This document shows positions 13,601 through 28,600 of a DNA stretch of 64,000 nucleotides, in pieces. Below the pieces are notes generated by a model. That model did no database searches. It was not told the DNA's origin and was given only the letters and a program-made list of their open reading frames with translations. Numbering within the stretch: the stretch's first letter is position 1; each line of letters begins with the position of its first letter. This stretch comes from Onchidella celtica (taxonomy: Eukaryota; Mollusca; Gastropoda; Systellommatophora; Onchidiidae), in the NCBI GenBank assembly GCA_963931925.1, contig OZ007570.1, positions 27,965,974 through 28,029,973 on the forward strand. The letters are read 5' to 3'. Made by a program: the position numbers and the translations under genes.

Positions 13601-16600
13601 TAATCAAAGGAACACAATCTCTCTCTAATTACCACATCAAATAAAGACAACCACCAATAACAAAGTCGGGTCATTTTCTCCCAGTTTTCCCTGATGAAAA
13701 ACCTACAGACAGATGCCCTTATGCAGCATGTCCTAATATTACATCGGAATTCATAATTACAGACGTAGAACGGCGTCTTAAATACGCACATGGCCCCTTT
13801 CTTCTCATTTCACATGTGGACGACAACCAGCATCAAAGTAAAGGTTTCCCCAAGATTTTCCCCAGTTCGAACTTCAGACCGTCAGGCGTCAGTACTATTA
13901 CATGAGTATGACAAATAGTTACGAATAGTTGCATTGTAATAAATGTAATAGGACGATACTATTTTGTTAGATATAGTAGGAGTGACAGGATAGATAAACA
14001 CGCGAAAATAGTGTGAAAAAAAAAAAGTGAAAAAAAACGACAGCAGTGGCAACCGAATAAACAAAGCACGAGGCGCACCGTTGCTATACAAAAATGTGGC
14101 CTCCCGCAGGACCCGCGGTTAAGCGTGTCGGACAAAATAATGGCCTCGCGTGCTGCGCCGGGAGGCCAATATAGTGGCCTCCCGCAGGACTAGGGTTAAT
14201 CAACATATGAACAAAAAAAATGATATTATAGTCCTAACTGGCATGAATTATAAAGGATTTTTATCCATCCTAGTTATTCTTGATTAATCACATCAAAATC
14301 CGTCACACATTCATCATAAGGCCATATAACAGTGAACAGTGAGCCTTTCTCAAATCATTAAGTTGCCATGCAAAATAAACAAACAAAAAAAAAGCAGTTT
14401 TATTATTAAGCAAAGGTGGTTTAGGACAAACTCAGCTTTTGAGTGATTATGACTCCTCAATATTTGTAATATGTCTGTAGAATGTTTCCCATGAATAAAA
14501 TGCCTACAAAAATGAATTAACTATGTCTCCACATCGTCAAATTGGATCTGATCCTTCATTTGACCAAATGGATCACAAATGTAAGGACCTCTACAGATAC
14601 AAAAAGTATGGGCAGTTTCTAAATATCCTTTTTCTTCTTTAGCGGAAAAAAGCACATTGGTAGTTCTTTGGCTGGTTTTTACTAAGTTGGTATAATTTCG
14701 CCAAACAGGAACAAACCGTAATCCCATATGGCGGTCATTTGTGGCCATACTGTTAGAAAGTGGAATAACCTATTTCCACTTTGAATCCCAGCATGTAAGT
14801 TTCTATCAAGCTTATGCACATGAATTTAGATATGGAGATAGCACATGGTTTACTTAATGCCTAGTTTTATTTGCTGTTGGACTGAAAAAGTAATAGTCTG
14901 TTACAAGACTTTGACAAGAGAAACACATGCAAATCACTCAGCCAAATGAAACATGGTGCCTGCATATAAATACTGCGTGTGGCAGCGCATTACACTTTTT
15001 TATGGTATGGTTGAAAAAATTTGGCATTCTTTGAATGTGATGGCCGGGCGAAGGATATGTAAAAACGAGTTGCAGAACATACGCCAAGAAAACCAAGATA
15101 ACCACAAAACCTAGAAACATGCCGTTTTCCTCAAAATTCCTTAACCATAATGTAGTCTGAACTTATAAAATTGTAGTTATATTTGTGTACTATGCTCAGC
15201 CAAGACAATCAAAGCTGGGCTCTATTTTTGTCATGCCAATAGTTTTTTTCTAACATTCCTACCTCTTCCTGACCTTTTTTTTTTTTTTTTGCTGCCTTAT
15301 GATGTTCAAAAGTGGGGGTTCGCTAAAGAACTGCTGAGTTACAGAAGTGCACAGACTCCGGTGATGGATGTAAATGTTACAGTGGTTTATTGTAGTTTAA
15401 AAAATACAAATAATCTTACTGTGCAACCATACAAAGTGGCAGAGTTTCACAGGATCTAAAGTAAGTTCACAATAATGATGACATTAAGTTTTTCCCAAGC
15501 AACATCGGGTGTCCCAGCAGGTTAATTATAATGACAGAAAAGTGAGAAGCACAGACTACCTCTGCATGTGACTTTCTGCTGTGACAGCTGGACTTATGTG
15601 CAGACAATTCAGAACACCTACAACGATATCTCCAAGATTGTCATTGACAAAGTCACTGATGCCCTGGTGAAACATAAATTGAGGATGTAACATTCAGCCA
15701 AGTACACTGATAATCACATTATAAAGAGGAAGAATATATATAAATTTACATTTATATCAGACTCTAAGATTGGTCAGCTGAAGCAATTTCACTGTAGCAA
15801 AACAATGTTTTAACAACCATACAAAATTTCACTTTTTTTATCATATATGTTTGTTGTAGTTTTAACTCCACGACTGACTCTTTCACATGAGAATACTTCC
15901 AAACGCTCTTCTGAATCAAGATTATTTCCATCTCTCCGGAGATGACTTGAGCATTTTGAAGGGATCATTGGAGATACTTTTACATGTGATATTTTTTCAG
16001 GGTTGTCTTTGAAAGGAAATTTATCTTCATTTCTGCCTACCACAGAAATAAGTATGATAAAATCAGCCTGGCTAATGGTTTAAAATTCAAGGGAGTGTGA
16101 TATTATAGATGTTTATGTATACACTCTATGCCAACCTTGAGGCAATTTTGCGAGTTCTCAGTCTGTGACGTATAAGGCATGAGGTAAATCAGTGAAATCA
16201 GCGAAGTCATTCTTAAAGGCGTAAAATCAGAGTTAAAGCAAGCACTATGATGTTTCAAAATATCAAATTTTTACATTTGCCAGTTTGGTTAGATTATTAT
16301 GTCTACAATTGCTCCTAGTAAATAACCATCATTTCCCTTGATTTTCTCAATTTGGGCAGTTGTGACATATTACTGATTGAGCGGTGCCACCTCACATTTT
16401 ACCTTTTCTGACAATTCAGCTTCCAGAGACTTATAACACTTTCTTGCATGATCCAAATGCCTGTTATCCATTGTAGACTGAGTCATAGAACTCTCTGCAT
16501 CTTTGTGTTGCCTCTCAGCAAATACAGGGAGAATGTGAACAAGTATGAGAGGTGTGGCAGACACCAAGGCTTGGCGAAGATCCATGTGCAAAGGGCCAAG

Positions 16601-19600
16601 AACAGCACGGATCTCTTCTATTTCAAGCTTGGTGACCAGCAACTCCGATACAATTATATCCTGATGGGATCTAAACACAGACAGAAATATATTTAGGAAT
16701 GCAAAACTGTTTCCTTTCATTCAAAGAGGGTAACTCAGAATCAGGAAAACAAAAGCCCTTTGGTGATAAGCCATGATGTTTAAGAGAAAAAATTTTACAA
16801 CTAGAACCAGGCTAGACATGCACACTGATAAAAGTTTCTGTTCTTATGTATTTATACCTGAATGGCACCTAGTATGTCTCGAATCCAGTGTAGACACTGC
16901 TGCACCAAGAAATACAACAGCTGTGTAAATCAATGTTGCCTACACTACATTAATTCACTTCTGGTGACACTGGTGTTTCATAATTTATAATGTTTCCAAG
17001 AAAATCATAAGAGGATAAAAACAAAAATTATTGAAAAAATAAGTTTTTCTTCGCAACAGTAATGAAAAGAAAAGCAATATGATGGATACTTGTAAGGCAT
17101 CTAGGCTCTGCTCGCTGTGAACAACAGAAATGATGCACTTTATAATTTATAAAACATTACCTAATGAATTCACTCAAACTGTCATAACCAAGGAGTTGAT
17201 ATGGAAACCGGGAAATTTCCTCATGCAGCCAGTTATGGATAAGATAAGGAAGATGAGAAGTCAGATAGGCTGGAATGTCAGGATAATGCAGCTGCTGGCA
17301 AACTCTGTTCAACATCTGGGGGAAAACAGAGAAATGTCTCATATTTATCATATTCACCAGCATAGATCAAAAAGCTACCAGTGATCCTCTTCAAATTTAT
17401 CAGGGGTACTTCAACTGTCAAAGTCTGAAAAGTTGTTGAAATGATCTGAGAATTTCCGAAACTGATCACATTAACTAAAAACAAAATTTAATCATACCAA
17501 TAATCAATGTCTGAAATTGCTTTTTTCTCATTGTGTGCATTTCTAATTTGCAGCAACCAGTACAGATAACAAATGCAGTGAATCAAATCCCAAGCCACAC
17601 AGTGAATGAATAACTGAAAACTGTCAGGAGAACCAGACTACATGAGTTCTTTGGAGGAATAGAACCTTTATGTAACATGTCTTTTGGCCCTTGATTACCT
17701 TACACCCTATAAGAAGTCTTTTGGCCCTTAACTACCTTACACTCTATAAAATGTCTTTTGGCCCTTGACCCTTTTACGCCCTATAAGAAGACTTTTGGCG
17801 CTTGACCACCTTACATCATATAAGAAGACTTTTGGCCCCTTGATCACCTTACACCATATAAAGTCTTTTGGCCTTCAACCACCTTACACCCTATAAGAAG
17901 TCTTTTGGCCTTCGACCACCTTACACCCTATAAGAAGTCTTTTGGCCCTGGACTACCTTACACCCTATAAGAAGTCTTTTGGCCCTGGACTACCCTACAC
18001 CCTATAAGAAGTCTTTTGGCCCTGGACTACCTTACACCCTATAAGAAGTCTTTTGGCCCTGGACTACCTTACACCCTATAGGAAGTCTTTTGGCCCTTGA
18101 CTAGCTTACACCCTATAAGAAGTCTTTTGGCCCTGGACTACCTTACACCCTATAGGAAGTCTTTTGGCCCTTGACTACCTTACATCCTGTAAGAAGTCTT
18201 TTGGCTCTTTAACTATCTTACACCCTATAAAGGACAAGGCCATATCCAGGTCACGAATTGTAATAACCCATGGGTAAAATTTTCAAGCTGACTTGTACGG
18301 CTTAATGACGCTGTTTTTTCAACCCAAGTGGACTGTTGAACTTGCTCTGAAAATTCCAGGCAGTTAAACAACGGAATAAGCCAACTGAATAAACCCTGAG
18401 TGACAGAGCAGCAAGTCTGTTGGTAAACTAACATTCTGATGCCCAGGCTTTCCATAAATCTTACTTTTCTGGTAATGTCGTGTGGCAAATCCCTTGTTGC
18501 TATGATCTGAAACAGCCCCAGCAGAGACTGTTTCTCGCATACAGGAGTACTAGTCATGATGGTCAGCAGAGACTGAAGACATGTAGCCTGGCAACTGGAA
18601 AGCTCATCCATCCATCGATGACTGCTGATTGCTTCTTGCTAGAATATGTGCAAACAACATCAAAAAGATTCATTTTGATGCAATTTAAATAAATTGATGA
18701 CCATTGGAAAATGCACAATGAGGAAATAATACCCAGCTGAATTTTGCGTGAAGCATCATAAGTAAAGACAGCGTCTTTTTCAACTCTTGTTTGTATGGAT
18801 TATGTACTACATGAATGGATTACAAAATGACATTGACTATAATAAACAAGAGAATAATACAAGAGGGCTCAAATCCAAATCTATATTATTTCATTATTTG
18901 ATGTACTCAAACTTAGAAAAGCATCCATAAACATGATGTCATTCAACTCTAGCTTACTCCTGGAATAATTTACAGGAATTTGGTGAACACATCTTCCCTG
19001 TGAATCAACAGTTATTAAATACCAAAAACTGGACTTTAATATATTATAAATAGTGGGGAGAAAGGACTCAAGAATTTGCCATGGCTACATAAAATAATTT
19101 AAAATGCTGACACACTCTATTCAATGATACAACATTTCACATCACTTCACCATGTTATGAAACAACAAGAAGAACCTAAAAATGAGAAGGGGAAGTAAAA
19201 AAAAACAAAATTATTGAGAAACCGAGTAAGATTTTCCCCAATATATTCTGTTGGCCCCTCTAGCCTTTTTTCATGATTACTTTTAAACAAAACAAAAAGT
19301 AAACAGACCTGTATGTCCAGCAGCTCATTACACAACTTAAAGACTCTGTCAAATGCTTGTTTTTGTGTCTTCTCATTTTTCATTCTGTCACCAGATGTGC
19401 TTTGCTGGACAAACAACCTGAAAATATAAAATATAATTGAACTGCACACTCGTCAGAAATGTTAATGAATAAAATTATCTTTGGGGTCAGTTTACAAAAA
19501 AAACAAACAAAACAAAAATCTCTCACAGAAACAAAGAACTCTCAGAGTAGATGGACCAAACTGATGTTTACTTTTTATCATAACTCACTAGTTATTGTTT

Positions 19601-22600
19601 AATCTGGCCAAGCATGCTTTTCTAAGAATTTTGATACCAAATTTATTATTCTGACTTAAAGGGAATGAAAGTTATGGCATTTTCAAAAGTGAAAAAACAC
19701 CTCGAATTTGCTACCTTTTGCAAACTGCATGATAGTCCAACTTTGAGCACCCACAAAAGGACGGTGTATTGAGTCACAGCATTGAAAATTCTAAGTTTCC
19801 ATGGCAAGGGGATGTACATCAAGCTAAATTTTTTTTCGAGGGGTACAAATATAATAACAAGCAACTCATTTTACTTTTTTTAATCATCAAACTTCATCCG
19901 ACGTCAAATATTTGTGAACTCTTACAAGGGAGACAAAAATAATCTATTGTTTTTTTGTTTTTTTTTTAATGGAAAAGGAGGTCAGTCGTGTTCAACCATT
20001 GGCATAGCACAAAGCGGCAGACAAAGGTGGTGTGGGTCTATCAGAACAGCCGGTACTTCACACTGAAACACGCCCCATTGATACCCTTACAATACAAACA
20101 TTGACGTTCATTTGCATATAATTTTGATCCTGATCTATTAAAGTTTCCGCCAGTTTCTCAGTCAACAAAATTTTCAACAAATGATTTTTAAGGAATTTCA
20201 ACTCAAAACACAATGAAAAATACATTGAATTAAACCCCATTTACCTAGCTTTCTGTGTGAGTTATTTTCAAACCCGTGCGCCACATCGGCACAACGCCCT
20301 CCGATCCTTTGTTATGAGTCGGTCAAATCAGTAAGCACGGCTCATGGAGCTAACGACAAGACTTATGTCTTATTCAAGCAATAAAAACACACAGCTACAC
20401 AACATTAAACAATACAAAAGATAGTATATTTTGACAGAGGAAGAACTAAACTTTATTTTGATGTGGAGTACAAGCCGTTTTAAATAAACCCACAGCAATA
20501 GTAGCCTTGTAATGTTGGCTTAAAATTATGCCAAAACGGGATTTCACCCCTTTAGTGGGGCAGTTTGGAGTACCTACTCAGAGAGCTCTTCTCATTTGTT
20601 ATCCTCCCCCCCCCCCCCCCCCCCCACCCCCAACAATAATTTTAAAATTCTGAAATAGATTAAATCAGTTCAGAACTAACCCATCACACACAAACAAGTT
20701 ACCTCAGGGTAAACTGTTCACAAATTTTTTATACATACTCAAATAACACATAGCACTTGCTGCAGCCCTTGTAGACTAAAACAAAACCAATGGTAATGAT
20801 CCAAAATGAGGAAATAGAATTTCGGCTGTACTAAATATCACACATATTCTGACTCTCACCATTTTAAATTCTTGGCTACAAAACTGCGTATTGTAATACT
20901 TGACTTGTGCTCACACAGGACCCTAAGGAACAGCTGACCCACAGAACACAGGGAGGATTCTGTCTCTTCATTAGATGATGCTGGAACATTCACATGACCC
21001 CAGGTGCAGTCAGGGTCATGCTGAAGTCAAAGGTCAGACACATTACAGATTCAATTTCAGATATTGCAGATGTCAAATGCTGCACTTAACCCTCATCCTA
21101 CGGGAGGCCACTACGCGAGACATGCGAGGCCAATATTGTGGCCTACATTTTGCAAACCAAGTCCTGCGGGAGGCCAATTTATTGTATAGCAACGCTGCTC
21201 CTCGTGTTTTGTTTATTCGGTTGCTGGGCTTCTCGTTTTTTTCACGTTTTTTTCTCACAATAGCTTCACGTGTTTCGCTTGTTTATCTGTTCTGTCACCC
21301 CTACTATGTCTAACAAAGTGGTATCGTCCCGTTACGTTTATTACAATGCAACTGATCTTAACTATTCGTCATAATCATCCAACAGTACTGATGGTCCGAA
21401 GTTCCAACTGGGGAAAATCTTGGGGAAACTTTTGACTTTGATACTGGTTGTCACCTACGTGTGAAATGAGAAGAATGGTGCCATCTGTGTATTTGAGAAT
21501 CCCTTCTATGTCTGTAATAATTCCGATGTAATACTAGGGCATGCTGTATAAGAGCGTCTGTTGGTAGGTTTTTCATCAGGAAAAACTGGGAGAAAATGAC
21601 CGACTTCGTAGTTGGTCATTGTCTTTATTTGATGTGGTAATTCGAGAGACATTGTGTTGCTTCGATTAAACTGCTTTTCAGTACTTATATGTACTCTATG
21701 AGCTGGAAATCAAACCTCTTGCTAAAGATGTGTTAAGAAAAGTAACATCATAGTGTGTGGAACCTTTGAGTAGTGCAGGAGGGAAAAGGCAATGCCAAGA
21801 AACATGTGGTTAGTACATTAAGTGCCTGGCTTAAAAAATAAATTGTTCACCTGAATAAACTGTCTTTGAGGAAAAAAAAAAAGCACAGAGCACCTAGGAA
21901 AAGGTTAACACGTGTATTAAACGGCATGTAAATGCAGAAATTCTTGATTACACACCTTCTATTTAACAATAGAACTTATTGCATCTTGTCACAAGTACTT
22001 TATCCAAATATCATAGGGGTCACTTATGACTTATCCACCATTGTTGTTGTTATTGCGTTCTAATGTAAACATGATACACATGTTAACAAGGACCCGACTG
22101 ACCTAACCACCGTGGTTATCGGCAACACATGAATGATTGGCTGACTGGCTGCTGGCTATCCCCACACAGGGCGTTATAACGTTACGTGGATGGGTTCACT
22201 CAACACAGGACAAGGATTCGAGTACATAAGAAAAATAAAACTATACTAATTGACCCTGAAAGCGTGAGGCAATATAATTTGTATGAAGTCTACCCAAACA
22301 GGAGACTGAAAACAGGTATCCTCGTGAAATAAAGCCGACACTGAATGTGATCAGAACATAGTCTTGTGCATGACTTAACATCGTTAGTAAACAGAGTTTA
22401 CTGTATCAGCTAAGCTTTTTAAAGTACTTTAAATAATGGGCACACTCACCTTCAACAAGTCCACAACTGCTCTCCCAAGCTCTAATGTTAGCTGAGGCCT
22501 CCCATCTGATGCTAGCAACCTGATTGAGAAAGTCATTCACTTATTATTAGAGGAAGTTGAAGATCTATGTAAAATTTCATGCTCAAGATTAACTGTTCTG

Positions 22601-25600
22601 CAAAAAACTTGACTTTACAAAGTCCATATATTTTACATATTTTTTCCACATTCATTTTTGACTGCCATAAAAGATTAAGGGTAGTGGTTTACTCCTCTGA
22701 TGAAACGCTTCATAGAAACTTAATCCTTAAACAGAACTAGAAACAAAAAGGTAGGGAGTCAAAATAAAAGGCCCGAAAAGAATATTTTCTATTGCTGAAA
22801 ATTTCGAAATGATTGGACCACAAAAATTGAAGTGGTGGTAGTCTAAGACATTAGCATTCCACAGACAGCGATAGTTCAGAGTCTATATCATCCACAATGA
22901 GGTCTTGATCACTGAATGATATTATTCAAAATAATTTGTCTTACCAAAAATCAGTCATAATTTTGAAAAAAAGGTCTCTGCAGAACTTTAAATCTTCACT
23001 CGGCATATTATCTGAGTCACACAAATGTGGGATGATGTAGCGAAGGTGAGACAAAATACTGCAGGAAACTTGCTGGTCATGTCGCAACTCCTTGGCAGCA
23101 TGTCTGTTGGAAATAACGTTTCCTTGAATTGGAGACTTAAGGATCTATGGATCATGATATCTAGGTATGTAATGGTAGTATTTCTATGCAGAATGTGAGC
23201 TGGAAAAACATGAGTTCCTGCAAATGTCTTATTTATTGTGCAGAAAATTAGGCTGTTCAAGAAAGCACTGAAATATCTCCTTCAGTACAAAATATAATGT
23301 TATGCAGGTGAGAATTGAAAAACTTACGTAAAATCAAAATGCAGTACATTTATAATCCTGAAAATAAATATAAGACATAACTCTGTAAGAGTGATAAAAT
23401 TGGGTAGATAGATCAGAAAGGTGAAGAATGCTCTTGATAATGGTGATCAGCATTCACTGAAATACTCACTTGAATGCCTCTAAAATGGTCTTGATATTTG
23501 CTTCAGTCACTTTGTGATCACAGGTGAGCAGATGTTTGGTAACTTTCAACAACTGTAACATATACAACATCAGGTACAGATTTACAGCACAAACTTATGA
23601 TGATGAACTCAACCATGACATATAGAAAAATATATTTAATAACTTACACTGTATGATATGCCCGATCTTGACATACTTGTTTGCCCGTTAGCTTGTCACT
23701 GGAAAATGGGAATACTACTTGACTGAATTCCCTTGTCATCGTCTAAAAGTTTTGAGGCCTAGAATCCATGGATTTTGGCATTATAAATAGTGAAAAATCA
23801 TAACGACAAGATACTGAATGCCTAAATGATGCTTCAACGTTGAAACACAATTGAATTCAAAAGAATATATGATATTTCCTCACCTTGATGACATGCAGAG
23901 CTGAGCTAGGATGAAAATTCTCAAGGTTAATGAGATAAAGGAGATGGTCTCTCACTTGGTCACAGTTCATCTCTGCTCGAACAGGCATGTTTTTCTCCCA
24001 CTGCCCTGCTTGACGCCTGTCGTATGCTGTCAGGTGACACAGCAACTCTGTACACTGAAGATGAATCTGCTCCACCTCAGACAAATGAGTCACATCCAGG
24101 AAACTGCTGACAGCTGCATTGAATACATGTTGGCAAGAAGTTATTGGGAGTGATAACTTCGACCTTTATTTTATTTTCAGATGATTGTGTGGGATTGGGG
24201 GGGGGAGGGGGGGGGGGAATGACCAGCCATATGCTGATGGTCTCAAGGATATACTGCTTAGATCTATGAAGGTCATCTTTACAGGAGGAAGAAAAAAACT
24301 GATTGAATGTGCAATGAGCTCACTGCGACACACAGTTTGATCACAATATATATTTTTTTTATACTTCTACTGTGTTCTACAACAAAATCTGACAGCTCTA
24401 TGACAATATATTTTTTAGTTCTTCTACCATGGTCTAGAATGAGACATTTTTACACAATATCAATTGACCTAAATAAAATGAATAACTTTTGACAAATCTG
24501 GCATTGTTTCTCAACATGAGCATGTGAAAGAATGAACACCACTGTGCTGTCAGAAATATAACTTACATTATAATACATTGAGGTACATTCAAGTAAGTGA
24601 CAGTACACTTACCTTGACTTGAAGTTGCTGTGATATTATCTGCAAGCTTCCTACTGCCATTTCTGTGCCCTCTCAAAGTTCCACCCCTGGCATTTTCTCT
24701 GGTGTCCATCTAATCACGTACAAAGACATGAATTTCATTTTTGAACAGCCAGTTATGAGAAGCATAAAACATCACAAATATGTTCAGCTACTAAAATAAT
24801 TAGCCAACACGATTGTTAAGGATGTGATCATAAGCTGTCAAACAAACCAGGTAGCAGCCACTGACAAAACAAAACGACACTGTAAAACATATTTTTTAAA
24901 AAAGACAAAAATTGTATTTTTTGTTTAAAAGTAAAGGGTTATTGCATTGTTGATCTTTTTTCTCATTTTATTAAGTAACGGAAAAACCAGAGGCTATTTC
25001 AGTGCTAAGTCAGAGAAATTAAGCCCCAGGTTCTGACCTCATATTTCTTTAGGCTCGTTTGTTCTGTTGCAAATATATGACTTCTAAATAAATCCATAAG
25101 CTTTGGAATAAAAAAAGTTACTTAAATTGCAACACCCCAACAACACAGCATACAATCTCACCTTGCCAGATATATCAATCAGCATATCCACAAAACTGGC
25201 AGGGAGGCAACTCCACACAATTTCTACCAAAACAAACATCTTCTCATTAGCCTCCTCTTGCCATGACACCATTGCATTCAATGATGCCAGTGTATCATTA
25301 AGATTTTTCAGCCCTTCTTTCTTTACATGTGACACAATCAATGCTGCAGTTTTCTCCAAAGCCTTCTTCAGGATTTGTTGCATATCATCTCGGCCAGAAT
25401 TTTCCCCCCATAGAAGGTAAAGAAGTCTGGTGACCACACAGCAAAACCATGCCAAATCCTTCATGGTCTGGGAAAAATATAGTAAAAAAAACAGTGCATA
25501 ATGAAAGAAAACTGCATCAAAACAACACGGAATATAAATGGTACGTCAGTAAAGAGGCAACAAACATAAAATGACAAGACTGAAATGTGTCACGAAACAA

Positions 25601-28600
25601 ACAAAAGTGGAAAAGCATAAAGTTAAAATGATGTTTAGCATAGTAAATTTTGAATTTGTACAGCAACAAATAATATCTGACCGGATTCCAGGACATAAAT
25701 TTAGAAAATTTAATTCAACCCACATACTACCTGTAACTGAAATAATGCAAACTCTGCTCCACAACTTAACTATTTTGAATCTATGATAAAGTCAAACTGC
25801 TTATCTGTCATTAAATGTAAATATGTTGTGGTCCCTAAGCTCTTGACACAGGTAGAATGGCCAATCTAGAAGAAAGATGTTTGAGGCATATCAACTCATA
25901 TTTGATCCTGGGCAGAGACCTGGTCATTCTGATACACATTCAAATGTTGATTTATCTTGGAATGATAGTATCATTCAACAGGAAAAAATGGTATCTTCAA
26001 CTAAGACCTCCAATCAATTAGAACATTCTCATAACTTCAAATGGCAGAGCCATTAGCTAGTTTTTTAACGAGTCAAACTGTTTAGTGCTTTTTTTTTTTT
26101 CGGTACATGTCAAAAAACTTATGAAACTCAACATTTCTTCTGTTTAAAAAAATTAAAATACACACACAAAGAAAAAGACTTGGTCCATTTACCATGACAT
26201 CCAGATTGTTTGCATGGTCAGAGAGATGCTTCACTAGAAATGTCAAAACTGCAGAAATGTGAGGATTGCTGCAAGATAGTAAATCTCCCTCCTGTTCAAC
26301 AGTTTGTGATTTAAGCTGCTCATGATGTGGAAAATCATCAAAAGATGTCTGTAAACACAACTTTTCTATCTCCATATTGCACTGATCAACACAAGATGCC
26401 TGTGATGCTGTGGCCATCAGTCCTACTAATGCTGGCTCTAGCAGTGTCAGAGTATAGAGGATCTCTGCCACTCTAACTGGTGACAATAACATTGCCTTTG
26501 ATTGACAACTGACCTTCCCATCAGTTAAAGGCAGAGTCCATGATATCAGTGACTTTCGGAGAGGAAAAGATGAGTTCTGTCCACGAGAATAATCTCCAGT
26601 AGATGAACCAATGATACTAGGCACATAATTTTCCAGCGATCCATTAGCTGTAATGAGGGAGTTCAAGAGGTGCTCAGATGCTGGACTTGGACGGCTGAAA
26701 GTTGGCAAGAATAGGTTCCAGATTTCCTTCTTTGGAGAGACCAATTTACATCTGATCATACGTGCCATAAGCATGAATCCAATTTCTTGGTAGCCATCTG
26801 CCTCTGCTTGTCTCGAATTGATGGTGCTGGGAAAATGAAAGAAAATGCTTGTTCAATATTAATACACTATTACTCAAAGCCCAATTCACAAGCTTTGCTG
26901 TTAACTTCACAAGGCTGCATGTCTGTTCCTATAATCTGAACATATACACTGAATCATTCATTATTCACCATGCCTTGGACTTTTTGATTTAAATAAAAAG
27001 TATGAGATGAAATTTAATTGCTCTAGCACATCTTTTCCTCCTCTATTCTTTCTATAAGTTTGCTTTCCACTTTGGAATGATCAATGAGACATTAAACATG
27101 GGATATTTCTTGACATCAGGTTCAAATTAATGTTCCAGTGGCTCTTTGGAAATGACTTATAATTGATAGAAATGTAGAGGTGGTAAGTTTTCAATAATGC
27201 AAATTCAGTTAATCACATGAAAATGAAGGGGCGTATTTCCATAAATATATCATAAAGGGATCCTTGATGATCTGGGTGATACTCCTATAATTAAACAGGC
27301 TATATAATCTGTTTTACTGATTCTTCAGTGGAAATAATTCTATGGTAAACTATGCAGCAACAAAAACTATGCCTTTGTCCTTGTTATGAAAGCTGTACCT
27401 GCTGGCAAGGGACCACAGCTTATTCATCTGGTCAACAGTTTGTGCCTTAAGCTGCTCATGTGGCTGAATGGCTTGGATCAAAGCTGAAAGAACTTGAAAT
27501 GTAAACTGGAAGAGTTTACCCCTAGAGAGAGGAAATGATAACAATTCAGGTTACAACATCACACCCAAGCCAGGTTACTGATTTTATTTATCCCATAACT
27601 CCATATAATTGTGCACCTCATAAATTTGAAACAAAAACTATAAAGGGGTTAAAGAAAAAAAAAAACAATATTACGGACTACTCCACAATGGTACTAGTAC
27701 TAGTAGTAAGTACCTACTTTAGTAAACAAAAAAAAAGCCCAAAATAATAATGAAAACAGTGATAAAAAATAATAATTTCACACTCGGTAATAGTCATGTA
27801 GACAGTGCAAATGATATTCATAATTTCTAGAGTAACAAAAGGTAATCCTTTAAGATTAATTGGTGACCAAAGTGTTGGTGGGATATAAATGGTTATGAAT
27901 AAAACAGGTCAACTGCACAGTTCTGAAAACTAAAAGATTCAAACTTGCACACGGCTACTTGTAATTTTAATAGGCATTGGACCAAAAAATGCTGCCCCTC
28001 AATAAGTATTTTAAGTATAAACAATAATATTATTGATTCTTCAACCAAGCCCATTTTCCTCTCTGGTTTCTACATATCCATCTTTTCCTGTAAACAAAAC
28101 TTTCTTTATTTGTTGACAATTGGCAACTGATCCCATACTGAGACCTTTACTAAATGAAACCCACCTTTTGCACTCCACCAGAAAATTGATCATAACCTGC
28201 AGAGAAATCGTGAGGCCATCCTCATCAAAAGAGTCTGGATACCTGTCCAGCAGTCTGTGTAAAATCTGAAGCCTGGGTATTGATTTCAAGAAAAGTGAAT
28301 ATCTAATCAGATTTTCTGACTAAACACTGATTCTGCTCCAGACCGGCAAATTAAATGACCGCTTTCATGAAGGACACTTTAACTGGCTTGCATATCCATG
28401 CCATGCCGTATATAGGCAAACTGAAACTTACCAGTTAGTTATAATTTCCACAAAAGGAGAACATAAATTTTATACACATCACCATAACATACTTCACAGG
28501 TCAAATAATGTACTTTAGGTATATGCATACTATCACCACTAGTTCATACTTTACTGGACTGGCATTTAATCCTCAACCTCAAACCTGGCAGAAATTCCTT

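Noticed and set aside
16873-16925. Exon-like minus-strand stretch FLVQQCLHWIRDILGAIQ followed by GTATAA, between ATM exons 22 and 23
   Set aside because: Exons 22 and 23 join with correct phase and the same length as human ATM; adding this piece would insert residues with no counterpart.
20720-20773. Exon-like stretch with AG acceptor and GTATGT donor between ATM exons 19 and 20
   Set aside because: Exons 19 and 20 already join in phase through a split Trp codon and match human ATM without it.
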